A DNA stretch of 53,590 nucleotides from Moraxellaceae bacterium (GCA_020697295.1 JAJFBF010000011.1:1-53590), one strand, 5' to 3'; counted from the stretch's first letter, positions 34,429-43,555 are shown. The notes: a model not told the origin generated them from the sequence alone. Translations and numbers: made by a program.

Positions 34429-34564
34429 GGTGAGAATCCTTCCACCGGTTGCCACACCATCTTAGGCAGATTTGGTCGGTCACGATATGCCGGTGGGCGC
34501 TGCCAAAGGTACCGCTCGGGAAGCAGGAGCCCGGCACTACCTCTGAACGCGGGGGGCTTCGGCT

Positions 34565-35641
34565 TCAGGGCGTGATGGCGACCTTCAGCACGCCGTCGCG
34601 CTGGTTGGCGAAGAGGTCGTAGGCGGCCTCGATTTCGGCGAGCTTGAAGCGGTGCGTGACCAGAGGGCGCGCATCCAGGCGGCCGGAAGCAATCATGTCC
34701 ATGAGCCGGCGCATGCGTTCCTTGCCGCCGGGGCAGAGCGTGGTGATGATCTTGTGGTCGCCGAGGCCGGCGCAGAAAGCGTCAAGCGGAATGGTGAGAT
34801 CGGAGGAGTACACGCCCAGCGAGGACAGCGTGCCGCCCGGACGCAGCACGCGCAGTCCGGCCTCGAATGTTTGCTGCCGGCCGAGCGCTTCAATGGCGAC
34901 ATCGACGCCGCGACCGTCGGTGAGCTTCAGGATCTGGTCCACCACGTCGCCCCTGGTGAAATCCACGACATGGTCGGCGCCCATGCGGCGCGAGATTTCC
35001 ATGCGCGCCGGCACCGATTCCACTGTGATGATTTTCGATGCGCCCATGAGGCGCGCGCCGGCCGTGGCGCAGAGGCCGATGGGGCCCTGCGCGAACACCG
35101 CCACCGTGTCGCCGATGCGCACGGCGCCGCTTTCCGCGCCGGAGAAGCCGGTGGACATGATGTCGGGACACATCAGCACCTGTTCATCGCTGAGGCCGTC
35201 GGGGATGGGCGCGAGGTTGGTCATGGCATCCGGCACCAGCAGGTACTCGGCCTGGGCGCCATCGATGGTGTTGCCGAAGCGCCAGCCGCCCAGCGGCTTG
35301 AAGCCGTACTTGGTGCCGGGGCCGTCCTGCGCGCAGACGCCGCAGAGGCAGGCGGCACTGTAGCCGCTGGGCGTGATGGCGCCGGCGATCACGCGCTGGC
35401 CCACGGTATAGCCCTGCACTGCGGAGCCCAGCTTCTCGATCACGCCGACCGGCTCGTGGCCGATGGTGAGGCCCTGCGCCACCGGATACTCGCCCTTGAG
35501 GATATGCACGTCGGTGCCGCAGATGGTGGTGGTGGTGATGCGGATCAGGGCGTCGAGCGGACCGGGTTCCGGAATCGGCTTTTCGTCCAGCACGATGCGG
35601 TTGGGGCCGAGGAAGACGGCGGCTTTCATGGTGCGGGACAT
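34565..35641 (-). CDS. Zinc-dependent secondary alcohol dehydrogenase
   Basis: A 358-residue medium-chain dehydrogenase. The catalytic zinc ligands are in TICGTDVHILKGEYP and GHEPVGVIEKLG. The structural loop is atypical, with only two Cys in CLCGVCAQDGPG, and the coenzyme loop region reads VAVFAQGPIGLCATAGARLM. The segment GGWRFGNTIDGAQAEYLLVP is typical of the Thermoanaerobacter-type NADP-dependent secondary alcohol dehydrogenases. AAAGGAG lies 8 bases before ATG 35641. Monocistronic. Confidence 0.9.
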   Translation of the reverse strand: MSRTMKAAVFLGPNRIVLDEKPIPEPGPLDALIRITTTTICGTDVHILKGEYPVAQGLTIGHEPVGVIEKLGSAVQGYTVGQRVIAGAITPSGYSAACLCGVCAQDGPGTKYGFKPLGGWRFGNTIDGAQAEYLLVPDAMTNLAPIPDGLSDEQVLMCPDIMSTGFSGAESGAVRIGDTVAVFAQGPIGLCATAGARLMGASKIITVESVPARMEISRRMGADHVVDFTRGDVVDQILKLTDGRGVDVAIEALGRQQTFEAGLRVLRPGGTLSSLGVYSSDLTIPLDAFCAGLGDHKIITTLCPGGKERMRRLMDMIASGRLDARPLVTHRFKLAEIEAAYDLFANQRDGVLKVAITP

Positions 35642-35755
35642 GGGCAGCTCCTTTGCGGAACGGAATCTGGCGGTAAGGAGGCTATCTCACCAGTCTTATT
35701 CTGGAAGGGGATTGAGGCGGGTCAAGAAAAGGGCGGTTTGCGCGCAGCTCTCCGC

Positions 35756-36142
35756 TTAAAGCGACGCGGCCTGATAGAGGCACAGCACGCCGGTCACCGC
35801 CAGCAACATGAAGGTGAGGGCGGCGCCGCCCATGCGGCCAAACTTGAAGGAGGCGCTGAAGGACAGCGCATAGCCGTGCAGCAAGCGCGCCACCAGCAGC
35901 GTCGCGCCGAGGCCATGGAGAGCCGGTGCCGGCAGGCTGGAGGCTTCCAGAAAGCCCATCATGAGCAACAGCAGCGGTACGTACTCGGCGAAGTTGGCGT
36001 GCGCGCGGATTCTTCGCAACAGGACGGGGTTGCCGCCATCCCCCAGGCTGACGCCGCCTTCGCCCCGCATCAGCACGACACGCGCACTCAGGACCAGAAA
36101 TACAAGCGACAGCAGTCCCGCATAGAGCAGGGTCACGGGCAT
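35756..36142 (-). CDS. MAPEG-family membrane protein (first copy)
   Basis: A 128-residue protein with four membrane helices. The family signature is in RIRAHANFAEYVPLLLLMMG (about residues 45-64), typical of MAPEG proteins related to glutathione transferases or eicosanoid enzymes. GGAGGAAACACC precedes ATG 36142. A second MAPEG gene follows upstream at 36279-36710, 136 bases away on the same strand. Lipid or xenobiotic detoxification is a family-level guess. Confidence 0.85.
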   Translation of the reverse strand: MPVTLLYAGLLSLVFLVLSARVVLMRGEGGVSLGDGGNPVLLRRIRAHANFAEYVPLLLLMMGFLEASSLPAPALHGLGATLLVARLLHGYALSFSASFKFGRMGGAALTFMLLAVTGVLCLYQAASL

Positions 36143-36278
36143 GGTGTTTCCTCCAGGATCAGGGTGGCCCAAAAGGCTCCGGGGGCCCGGCAGCCGGGCG
36201 CAGGTCTACGCTAGCAGTGCCCCGGCGCCGACGGCAACCGGTACGGCCGGTACGGCTGGCCGGCTGTCCGAAGAAAAT

Positions 36279-36710
36279 TCAGTGCCCAAGCCACTGAAGC
36301 GCCGCGAGGTACGTCAGGCCGAAGAGCGGAATATTGGAAAACACGAACAACGCAAAGCGCAGCTCGATCTTGTTCGCCAGCGCCTGCACCAGGCTGTGCA
36401 CCACACGCAGGGCGACATAGGCCCAGGCCAGCGTGAGGGCCGTGCCCGACGCATTGCCCATCACCGCCAGCGCCAGCACGATCGCATAGAAAATCGTGGG
36501 CTGCTCCATGAGGTGGTTGTAGTTGTCGGCCTTCCAGCGCACAGGGGCCGGAAGCGTGGCCATCTGCTCGCCGCGGGGCGCGTCGGAGTCGAGCTTCATC
36601 CGCATCGCCATGATGGCGGGAATGCGCGTGGCATACATCCAGGCCCACATGAACATGGACCAGGCGACCAGCGCGATGACCGGGCCGAGCAGGGCGGTAG
36701 TGGCTGTCAT
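36279..36710 (-). CDS. MAPEG-family membrane protein (second copy)
   Basis: A 143-residue protein with four helices. It has a conserved Glu/Asn/Arg region near 60-75 (KADNYNHLMEQPTIFYAIVL) and VHSLVQALANKIELRFALFV toward the C-terminus. This is the MAPEG variant with the N-Y-N-H-L-M-E-Q-P motif. AAGGAG lies 7 bases before ATG 36710. It is only distantly similar to the MAPEG protein at 35756-36142. Confidence 0.85.
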   Translation of the reverse strand: MTATTALLGPVIALVAWSMFMWAWMYATRIPAIMAMRMKLDSDAPRGEQMATLPAPVRWKADNYNHLMEQPTIFYAIVLALAVMGNASGTALTLAWAYVALRVVHSLVQALANKIELRFALFVFSNIPLFGLTYLAALQWLGH

Positions 36711-36830
36711 GGGCCTTCTCCTTGTTGTTGGAATTGTTCCGGGCGGGCAGGGCGCCCCGGCTACTATAGCGACTTCGCGAGTCGCCGGAAGCCGGTTACG
36801 GCGCCTCGCCGCTATGGACACCCTTGATCG

Positions 36831-37643
36831 ATGAACATCCTGACGATTCTCTCGCCGCTCTCGGCCTGGCTGGTGATGCTCAGTCTGGGCCTGGGCGCCG
36901 ATACCCGCGACCGCGCGGCCTGGCGGCACGAGCTTTCGGCCCGCTACTGGCTGGGCGTCTATGTGCTGCCACTGCTGCTGGTGCTGGCCTGCGCGGGAAG
37001 TGGCCTGGTCTCGGCCGCGGGCGGCCTGGGGCTGGCGCTCTGCATCCTTTCCGGCAGCGGTACTTCGGGCGTGGCCTGGGCGCGCGCTCGCGGCGCCGAC
37101 AATCACCGCATCACCTCGCGCCTGGCCGGCGGCGCCCTGCTGGCGCTGGTCAGCATGCCGCTCGCGGCGGCCTGGGTGACGACGGATGCCCTGGGTGTCG
37201 CGCTGACGGTGTTCGTGACCCTGGTGCTGGCGCAGTGGCTGCCCTGGCAGGTGGGGCGCTGGTGGAAGGCGCGGCGGCCGCTGGCGCCGCAGGCGCTGCG
37301 CCGGCTCGAGCAGGCGGCGTCGGCGTCGGTGGTCGCCTTGATCGTCGTGGTGGCCTGGCAGTCCTTGCCGGAATTGCTGGCGCATCCGCGCCTGGCGGCG
37401 GTGGCCGCAGCGGTGGCGATGGTGCTGGCGGTGGCTTCGGCTTTCGATGCCCCGGCAAAGCTCGAGGCGATGGGGGTGGTGAAGAACCTGACGCTGGTGA
37501 CGCTGGTGCTGACCCAGTCGGATGCGCCGCAGGATGCCATGACGGCGCTGGCGGCCTTTGGTGCGGTGATGTACCCGGCAGCGTGGCTGGCCTCACGGGG
37601 CGGGATGGCGCTGACGCGGACGGCGGCGCCCGATCGCGGCTGA
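36831..37643 (+). CDS. BASS-like (bile acid:sodium symporter-fold) membrane protein
   Basis: A 270-residue protein with about nine membrane helices. LSLGLGADTRDRAAWR, LCILSGSGTSGVAWARARGA and the paired helices follow the SBF/BASS pattern (L..G..L..D and P.G..S....A.G). The transported compound cannot be inferred; bile-acid-type substrates are only the namesake. ATG 36831 has no strong ribosome binding site. It is divergent from the MAPEG genes and followed by a DUF2189 gene. Confidence 0.55.
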   Translation: MNILTILSPLSAWLVMLSLGLGADTRDRAAWRHELSARYWLGVYVLPLLLVLACAGSGLVSAAGGLGLALCILSGSGTSGVAWARARGADNHRITSRLAGGALLALVSMPLAAAWVTTDALGVALTVFVTLVLAQWLPWQVGRWWKARRPLAPQALRRLEQAASASVVALIVVVAWQSLPELLAHPRLAAVAAAVAMVLAVASAFDAPAKLEAMGVVKNLTLVTLVLTQSDAPQDAMTALAAFGAVMYPAAWLASRGGMALTRTAAPDRG

Positions 37644-37791
37644 TGAATCCGCCGTGCGTCCGACGCATGACCGCGCGCCCAACACGAAAATCGTTTCGTC
37701 GGAAGGCGGGGGCCGGCCGCGGCCACCGCGGGTATGTTCGGGCGACATTGCCGCCCTGCCCGCGGCGTGCTGCACGGAAGACAGAAAAAAG

Positions 37792-38562
37792 ATGAACGAG
37801 CACGACCCCGAAACGTCGGCGTCCCGGCGGCCCATCATTCGCCGGGTGCCCGCCCTGCGCCCCCTGCACTGGCTGCGCGAAGGCTGGCGCGACCTCCTGA
37901 GCCACCCCGGCCCCAGCCTGGTCTACGGAATGATCGTCACCCTGGGCGGCTGGCTGGCGCTCAGCCTGGCCCTGCCCCATGCCGAATTCTTTTCCTCCGC
38001 GCTGGTGGGCTTTGTGATGGTGACGCCGCTCATTGCCTCCGGCGTCTACGAGCTTTCCCGCCAGCGCGAACAGGGCCTGCGCCCGACCTTCATGGGTTCC
38101 GTCCGGGCGCTGCGCCGCAATGCCTCCAGCATTGCCGACTTCGGCGTCGCCCTGCTGCTGATCGGCATTCTCTGGGAGCGCGTGGTGGCGGTGATGTTCG
38201 CGCTCTCCTATGGCGGCGACATGGGCAGCGTGAAGGACTTCATGGCCGAGGTGCTGTTCTCCGGCAAATACGTCGGCGTGGTGCTGGCCTGGCTGCTCTC
38301 GGGAGCGGTGATGGCGTCGGTTATCTTCGCGGCGACGGCGGTAGGCATGCCCATGGTGATCCACCGCGATTGCGATGTGGTGACGGCCATGATCACCAGT
38401 GTGAAGGCGGTGCTGGCCAACCTGCCGGCGATGACGGTGTGGGCGGGGTTGATCGTCGGCCTGTCGCTGCTCTCGATGTTTACGCTGCTGGTGGGGCTGG
38501 TGGTGGTGATGCCGCTGCTGGGACATGCCACCTGGTGCGCTTACCGGGATGTGGTGGAGTAA
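37792..38562 (+). CDS. DUF2189-family membrane protein
   Basis: A 256-residue protein with six membrane helices, starting with a polar head (MNEHDPETSASRRPIIRRVP) and then LREGWRDLLSHPGPSLVYGM. The family motifs PLIASGVYELSRQREQGLRP and MPMVIHRDCDVVTAMITSVK are present. I chose ATG 37792 because the family alignment starts near it; the frame is open earlier without support. DUF2189 proteins often lie near cytochrome oxidase or copper genes, but here no such neighbours occur. Confidence 0.85.
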   Translation: MNEHDPETSASRRPIIRRVPALRPLHWLREGWRDLLSHPGPSLVYGMIVTLGGWLALSLALPHAEFFSSALVGFVMVTPLIASGVYELSRQREQGLRPTFMGSVRALRRNASSIADFGVALLLIGILWERVVAVMFALSYGGDMGSVKDFMAEVLFSGKYVGVVLAWLLSGAVMASVIFAATAVGMPMVIHRDCDVVTAMITSVKAVLANLPAMTVWAGLIVGLSLLSMFTLLVGLVVVMPLLGHATWCAYRDVVE

Positions 38563-38592
38563 GGCGCACCGGGTGGGGAGAGACCAACGCTA

Positions 38593-40113
38593 CTACTGGC
38601 ACTCCTTGTACGACCAGTCCGTCTTGCCATAGGTGTTGTTCTGGATGGCCTTCGTGTTGTTCTGCGTGCAGGCGAGGCGGTCGCGATATTCCTTGTCGCG
38701 CTGGTCCTGGGTCTTGCCGTCGGTATTGCTGTAGACGCTCTGGATGCGGCGCATATTGGCGGCTTCGGCGGCGGAGTTCTGTTGGGACAGCGCGTTTCGC
38801 GCGGCGCGGCGCATGGCGTCGCAGCGGCTGCCGCCAAATTTGCAGTAAACCTCGGCCTCGTAGCTGTCGGTGGTGCCTTCGCGGTCGATTCGCGCCACAA
38901 AGGCCTGCTGCTCGGCATAGGCTTGCCGACGCTTGGCCTCTTCCTGCTGGCGCGACTGTTCGGCGGCATAGGCCCGCTGCTGTTTTTCAGCGGCCAGGCG
39001 CTGATCGTCAGCCGCCACCCACTTGAGGGCCCCGGCGTGGCCAGCGGCCGCGGCCGCGCGCATCAGGCGGTTGCGTTCACCGGCGTCGCGGCTGTCGAGC
39101 GCGGCCTGGTAGCTGGCGCCCACATGGCCCTTGGCTGCTGCTGCCAGATACCAGGACTGCGCAGTTCCCGTATCCTTGCCGCCCCAGTTGCCGGCGCGGT
39201 AGTACTCGCCCAGTTCGAACATGGCCTCTGTATCGCCGGCCACGGCGGCCTTCTTCAGGCGCACGGCGGTGGCGTCGGTGAGCTGGATCACGGCGGTTTT
39301 GGCGCGTGGGCTGCCCTTGGCCGCGGCCTTGCGGAACCAGATGAGCGCGTTCTCCGCATCGTAACGCTTGTAGAAATAGTCGTCCGCCACCTCCAGCATG
39401 GCTTCGATCGTGCCCCCCTTGGCCACGGCTTTCTGTTTCCAGGCCAGGCTTTCGTCGCCGGTGGTTTTGGCGGCCATGGCCAGGGCGGCGTCGGCCTGGC
39501 CGGCGTTGGCAGCCTTGAGCAGCCATTGCTGCTGATCGTCGGCGTTGCCGCCGCTACCCATGCCGAAAAGTCCGAACGGCGCATAGGCCTGGCTCAGGCC
39601 CCACATGGCCTCGGCATCACCTTTCTCGGCCAGCGGTTGCAGCTTGACGATGGTCTCGGCGCGCGCGGCCACCGTGCGGGCGCCTTCCGCCCAGCCGGCG
39701 ACGCTCCGGTGGGCCGGCTCAGTGGAGTGCTTCATGTTGTCGGCGGCCGCCTGCGCCAGGCGCAGGGCCTCGGCCGGGTTGCGCGCGACACCTGACTCCT
39801 TTTCGTTGCCGTAGAGGGTGATGAGGGCCAGCGAGTACTGCGAACCGGGGTCACCGACTTCGGCGCCCTTGCGCATCCACTTCATGGTCTCTTCCCGGGT
39901 GCGGTAACGCTGAGAGCGATCCTTGAGGTAGTAGTTGGATGATTGCAGGGAGCGAATGGCCGCCGTGTTGCCGCTATTGGCGGCGCGTATGCGCTGCGAC
40001 TCTGTCATGTCCCAGGTGCTCTTGGGCGTGGCGCAAGCCGTCAGCAGCAGGCCGAGGCAAGTGATGGACAGGAGGCGGGGCAGCGAAGGCAGGCGAGGCG
40101 CGCGAATGGGCAT
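38593..40113 (-). CDS. Sel1-repeat lipoprotein (first of a tandem pair)
   Basis: A 506-residue lipoprotein: the signal peptide ends in LGLLLTAC (lipobox, Cys about residue 27). At about 85-360 it has several Sel1/TPR-like repeats, such as AEKGDAEAMWGLSQAYAPFG and AVAGDTEAMFELGEYYRAG. An Ala/Gln-rich helix region and a Cys-containing C-terminus (YCKFGGSRCDA, ending YKECQ) follow. Closely related along its whole length to 40461-41978. Such proteins act as periplasmic scaffolds. ATG 40113 chosen for the signal peptide. Confidence 0.85.
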   Translation of the reverse strand: MPIRAPRLPSLPRLLSITCLGLLLTACATPKSTWDMTESQRIRAANSGNTAAIRSLQSSNYYLKDRSQRYRTREETMKWMRKGAEVGDPGSQYSLALITLYGNEKESGVARNPAEALRLAQAAADNMKHSTEPAHRSVAGWAEGARTVAARAETIVKLQPLAEKGDAEAMWGLSQAYAPFGLFGMGSGGNADDQQQWLLKAANAGQADAALAMAAKTTGDESLAWKQKAVAKGGTIEAMLEVADDYFYKRYDAENALIWFRKAAAKGSPRAKTAVIQLTDATAVRLKKAAVAGDTEAMFELGEYYRAGNWGGKDTGTAQSWYLAAAAKGHVGASYQAALDSRDAGERNRLMRAAAAAGHAGALKWVAADDQRLAAEKQQRAYAAEQSRQQEEAKRRQAYAEQQAFVARIDREGTTDSYEAEVYCKFGGSRCDAMRRAARNALSQQNSAAEAANMRRIQSVYSNTDGKTQDQRDKEYRDRLACTQNNTKAIQNNTYGKTDWSYKECQ

Positions 40114-40166
40114 GTCCGTTTGACCAGGAAGAATGGGAGTAGGGGGGATTATGGCGTCAGGCCGCA

Positions 40167-40201
40167 CCCGTCTCATCCCCCTGAAAGAGGGATGAGACGG
40201 G
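40167..40201. other. Perfect 13-bp inverted repeat between lipoprotein and CPXCG genes
   Basis: CCCGTCTCATCCC and its complement with a 9-base loop, directly before the start of the first lipoprotein (minus strand) and after the CPXCG gene. There is no T-run in either direction, so it may be a weak terminator or an RNA stability element. Confidence 0.65.
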
Positions 40202-40243
40202 AGGTATTCCGTGGAGATGGGTGGTGCCGGGTGTGGCGACGGG

Positions 40244-40435
40244 TCAATCGTCCTCGCTGCGCCCCTCGACGTTCACGACCTCACCGTCGGCGGTAATGGC
40301 GGAGATGACAATGGGGCGGCAGCAGACGCTGCAGTCCTCGATGTACTCCTGCTCTTCCAGCGAGCAGTCCACCACGACTTCAATCCGTTCCCAGCAGTAG
40401 GGACATTGGAGCGACGCGGTGCGAAGGGCAGACAT
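40244..40435 (-). CDS. CPXCG-motif cysteine-rich protein
   Basis: A 63-residue protein with CPYC at 11-14 and a second Cys cluster CSVCC near 35-39, giving a zinc-ribbon-like CPXCG fold, and an acidic end. Family members are small proteins of unknown role, often near RNA-related or envelope genes. It sits between the two paralogous Sel1 lipoprotein genes, all on the minus strand, with 25 bases to the upstream one. Confidence 0.85.
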   Translation of the reverse strand: MSALRTASLQCPYCWERIEVVVDCSLEEQEYIEDCSVCCRPIVISAITADGEVVNVEGRSEDD

Positions 40436-40460
40436 GGCGATTCCTCCGTTCCGTCAAAAA

Positions 40461-41978
40461 TCAGTCACACTCCTTATACGCCCAGTCCGTCTTGCCGGCT
40501 GTGTTGTTCTGGATGGCCTGCGTGTTGCGTTGCGTGCAGGCAAGGCGGTCGCGGGCCTCCTTGTCGAGCTGCTCCTGGCTCTTGCCGCCGTTGCGGGTGT
40601 AATCCTGGATGCGCTGCTGATTGGCGGAGGCGGCCGCGGCATTGCCGCTTTCCATCGCGCGACGCACGCCAACCCGCAACGCGTCGCAGCGTCGGCCGCC
40701 GTAGTTGCAGTACTGCTCAACCGTAGCCATGTCGGTGGAGCCTTCGCGGTCGATGCGCGCGACAAAGGCCTGCTGCTGATCGTACTGCTGTTGTTGCCGG
40801 GCGGCGGCCTGCCGGCGTGAGGCGTCGGCCTCGTTCTGCTTGCGCTGCTGCTCGGACGCCTGCGCACGTTCCCGCGAGGCCACCCAGCTCGCCGCGTCAG
40901 TGCTGCCGGCCGCGGCCGCTGCGCGCATTGCGCGCTCCTGGTCGGCGTCATTGATGGTGATGCCGAGCGCGGCCCGGTACATGCCCTGCAGGTGTCCCTT
41001 GCTGGCGGCGCTGCCGTACCACTGCTGCGCCATCGCCGCATCCTTTCCGTTCCAGTTGCCGCTGCGGAAGTATTCGCCAAGCTGATACATGGCGGCGACA
41101 TCGCCGCTCTTCGCTGCCGCCTTCAGGCGCACGACGGTGGGGTCGGTCAGCTGCAGAACGGATTTCTTCGCGGGCGCATGGCCTTTGGCCGCCGCCTTGC
41201 GGAACCACTCCAGTGCTGTCTTCTCGTCGCCCTTGAACCGGAAAGATTCCGCCATCTCGAACATGGCTTCGGGGTTGTCGCGGGACGCCGCCTTCTGTTT
41301 CCACTTCAGGCTTTCGTCGCCGAAAGTGCGGGCTGCCATGGCCATGGCAGCGTCAGGCTGGCCGGCCTCCGCCGCTTTCAGCCGCCACATTTCCTCTTCG
41401 GCCTTGGTGGGGTTGTCACTGGACCGGCTGGTTCCACGAGGCGCGTAGGCCTGGCTCAGTGCCCACATGGCGTCGGCATCGCCTTTCTCGGCCAGCGGCG
41501 TCTGCGTCGCGATGACCTCGGCCCGCTGGGCTATTTCCTTTGACTCCTTCACCCGCCAGGGCTGGAAGGGCTGGCCGTCCTTGTCGGGCTTCGCCATGGC
41601 CGCGACGGCGGCGTTGGCGAGGCGCAGGGCCTCGGCCGGATTGCGCTCCACAGGCCAGATGTGCCTCTGGGAGGAGAAGAGCATCTGCTCGGCGAGGGTG
41701 ATCTGCGAGTAGGGGTCGTTCATCTCCGCGCCCTTGCGCAGCCATTTGAGGGACTCGGCGGGCGCGCGGTCGTGCGAGTTATGCGCCTTGTCGTGGTAGT
41801 TGATCGATTGCAGGGAGCGGATGGCCGCGAGATTGCCCGCCTTGGCGGCGCGGATGCGCTGCGACTCGGACATGTCGGAGGGATGCTTGGGCGTGGCGCA
41901 GGCCGTCAGCAGCAGGCCGAGGATGGTGATGGCGAGGAAGCGGAGCGGCGGACGCTGACGGTGGGCAATGGAGGACAT
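40461..41978 (-). CDS. Sel1-repeat lipoprotein (second of a tandem pair)
   Basis: A 505-residue lipoprotein with lipobox LGLLLTAC and the same layout as its neighbour: repeats at about 85-360 (KSGDVAAMYQLGEYFRSGNW), an Arg/Gln-rich helix region, then YCNYGGRRCDAL and YKECD at the end. Long stretches match exactly between the copies (QQAFVARIDREG, AIQNNT.GKTDW.YKEC). This indicates tandem duplication, with the CPXCG gene now between the copies. ATG 41978 chosen for the signal peptide. Confidence 0.85.
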   Translation of the reverse strand: MSSIAHRQRPPLRFLAITILGLLLTACATPKHPSDMSESQRIRAAKAGNLAAIRSLQSINYHDKAHNSHDRAPAESLKWLRKGAEMNDPYSQITLAEQMLFSSQRHIWPVERNPAEALRLANAAVAAMAKPDKDGQPFQPWRVKESKEIAQRAEVIATQTPLAEKGDADAMWALSQAYAPRGTSRSSDNPTKAEEEMWRLKAAEAGQPDAAMAMAARTFGDESLKWKQKAASRDNPEAMFEMAESFRFKGDEKTALEWFRKAAAKGHAPAKKSVLQLTDPTVVRLKAAAKSGDVAAMYQLGEYFRSGNWNGKDAAMAQQWYGSAASKGHLQGMYRAALGITINDADQERAMRAAAAAGSTDAASWVASRERAQASEQQRKQNEADASRRQAAARQQQQYDQQQAFVARIDREGSTDMATVEQYCNYGGRRCDALRVGVRRAMESGNAAAASANQQRIQDYTRNGGKSQEQLDKEARDRLACTQRNTQAIQNNTAGKTDWAYKECD

Positions 41979-42093
41979 GGCCGGGCAACCAGAAAGGATG
42001 GGTTGCCCGAGTATGGCGGCATATTGCGGGCGTGTGCAGAGGGGCGGAGATCGCGGCGCCGGGAAGGGCAGCGGCGAAACGGCGCGCGGCGTT

Positions 42094-42543
42094 TCAGGCG
42101 GATGGCTCGGCCCGGCGCGGAGCTGTTCTTGGCCCCTTCGCGGGCCTGGTCTTCCCCGCCGCCGCAAGCCCGAGCAGGCGCCGAAAGGTGGGGCACTCCA
42201 GGTGACTGGGCGCAGGACACACCGCCGCATGGCGCAGGCCGTCGCGCATCGCGCTGAGCTGGCGGATGGTGGCGTCGAGTTCCTCGGCCTTGCCGGCCAG
42301 CAGGGCGCGGTCAATCTGCGGCCGGCCATCGGGCGCGAACATGCGACCGATCTCCTCCAGCGAAAAACCGGCGGCGCGGCCGAGCGCGATCAGCGCCAGC
42401 CGCTCCAGCACGCCGGCCTCGAACAGGCGGCGCAGGCCGCGGCGGCCAATGGAGGCAATCAGCCCCTGCTCCTCATAGAAGCGCAGGGTCGAGGCCGGCA
42501 CGCCCGACTGCCGCGCCACCTCGGCGATATCCAGTTCACGCAT
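42094..42543 (-). CDS. MerR-family regulator, SoxR-like without the Fe-S cluster motif
   Basis: A 149-residue regulator. The MerR helix-turn-helix and wing are in LDIAEVARQSGVPASTLRFY and EEQGLIASIGRRG. The dimerisation helix ends near residue 110, followed by VCPAPSHLECPTF. SoxR has four Cys (CxxCxC...C) here; this protein has two, so it probably does not bind a [2Fe-2S] cluster. It reads away from DUF2938/DUF2798 across a soxS-like palindrome, the standard MerR arrangement. AAGGGG abuts its ATG. Confidence 0.88.
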   Translation of the reverse strand: MRELDIAEVARQSGVPASTLRFYEEQGLIASIGRRGLRRLFEAGVLERLALIALGRAAGFSLEEIGRMFAPDGRPQIDRALLAGKAEELDATIRQLSAMRDGLRHAAVCPAPSHLECPTFRRLLGLAAAGKTRPAKGPRTAPRRAEPSA

Positions 42544-42548
42544 CCCCT

Positions 42549-42578
42549 TGACCTCAAGTTAACTTGAAGTGGCACTCT
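42549..42578 (+). promoter_or_regulatory. soxS-like MerR operator within an 18-19 bp spacer promoter
   Basis: TTGACC (42549-42554) and CACTCT are separated by about 18 bases, longer than normal, as in MerR-type promoters. The spacer holds TCAAGTTAACTTGA (42554-42567), a perfect palindrome nearly identical to the E. coli soxS SoxR box (CCTCAAGTTAACTTGAGG). It drives the DUF2938/DUF2798 genes. Confidence 0.7.
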
Positions 42579-42624
42579 GCTTCATACGCGGTGACAAGAC
42601 AAGCCGCAGGAGCAGGAGAAAGCC

Positions 42625-43116
42625 ATGGCAATCGCAGCAAGCATCTTGTTGACCGGCATCGGCGCCACGCTGGTGATGGACCTCTGGTCCTTCATTCGCG
42701 GGCGCTGGCTGGGCATTCCCCGTCCGGATTACGGCCTGGTCGGCCGCTGGGTCGGCCACATGCCGCAAGGCCGCTTCCGCCATGCCGCGATCAAGGCGGC
42801 GGCGCCGGTGCGCGGCGAGCGTGTGCTGGGCTGGGGCGTGCATTACCTGACCGGGGTGGCCTTTGCCGGCTTGCTGGTAGCCGGCTGGGGAGTGGACTGG
42901 TTACGGGCGCCAACGCTTGCGCCGGCTCTTGCCGTGGGCATCGGCACTATCGCGGCGCCCTTCCTGCTGATGCAGCCCGGCATGGGCGCGGGACTTGCCG
43001 CACGGCGCACGCCGAACCCGGCGGCGGCGCGCCGCCAGAGCCTGGTGACGCATGCGGTGTTCGGCTTCGGCCTCTATGCCGCCGGCTGGCTGGCACGCGC
43101 CCTGCTGCCGTTTTGA
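42625..43116 (+). CDS. DUF2938-family membrane protein
   Basis: A 163-residue protein with four membrane helices, starting with SILLTGIGATLVMDLWSFI. The family signature GLVGRWVGHMPQGRFRH is present near residue 38, and ALGPxx-type helices give MQPGMGAGLAARRTPNP. It is the first gene under the soxS-like operator, divergent from the MerR gene. It is probably induced by redox-cycling or other toxic compounds; function unknown. Confidence 0.88.
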   Translation: MAIAASILLTGIGATLVMDLWSFIRGRWLGIPRPDYGLVGRWVGHMPQGRFRHAAIKAAAPVRGERVLGWGVHYLTGVAFAGLLVAGWGVDWLRAPTLAPALAVGIGTIAAPFLLMQPGMGAGLAARRTPNPAAARRQSLVTHAVFGFGLYAAGWLARALLPF

Positions 43117-43168
43117 AACCGTTCGCGCCGGCCGCGGCGCAAACCCACTCAACTACTGGAGATTCATC

Positions 43169-43393
43169 ATGAAAATTCCTGCCCGCTTCGCCCCCATCCT
43201 CTTTGGTGCGCTGCTCTCGCTCATCATGACCGGCGTGGTGTCGGCCTTCGTGCTGATGGTCACGCAGGGCGTGCATCCCGGCTTCCTGGCGCTGTGGCTG
43301 AAGAGCTGCGCCATGACCTGGCCGGTGGCCTTTCCGACAGTGACGCTGGTGGCGCCACTGGTAAGGAAGGTGGTGGCAGCGACGACCGCCTGA
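43169..43393 (+). CDS. DUF2798-family small membrane protein
   Basis: A 74-residue protein with two membrane helices, LFGALLSLIMTGVVSAFVLM and MTWPVAFPTVTLVAPLVRK, the latter typical of DUF2798. GGAG lies 7 bases before ATG 43169. It follows DUF2938 by 52 bases and probably belongs to the same MerR-regulated transcript. Function unknown. Confidence 0.88.
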   Translation: MKIPARFAPILFGALLSLIMTGVVSAFVLMVTQGVHPGFLALWLKSCAMTWPVAFPTVTLVAPLVRKVVAATTA

Positions 43394-43555
43394 GAGGCCG
43401 GGCACGGTGCCCGGCCTTGAAGGGCAGATCTGGAACTTGTCCCGGGAGGGCGTCTGGCATATGGCCAGCCGGGATAAATCCCGACCTGCAGGGACGGGTT
43501 CCTGGCAACTTCAAAGGAAGAAGAATCTGCCCCTGCTTTCCGGACTGCGCCGCAC

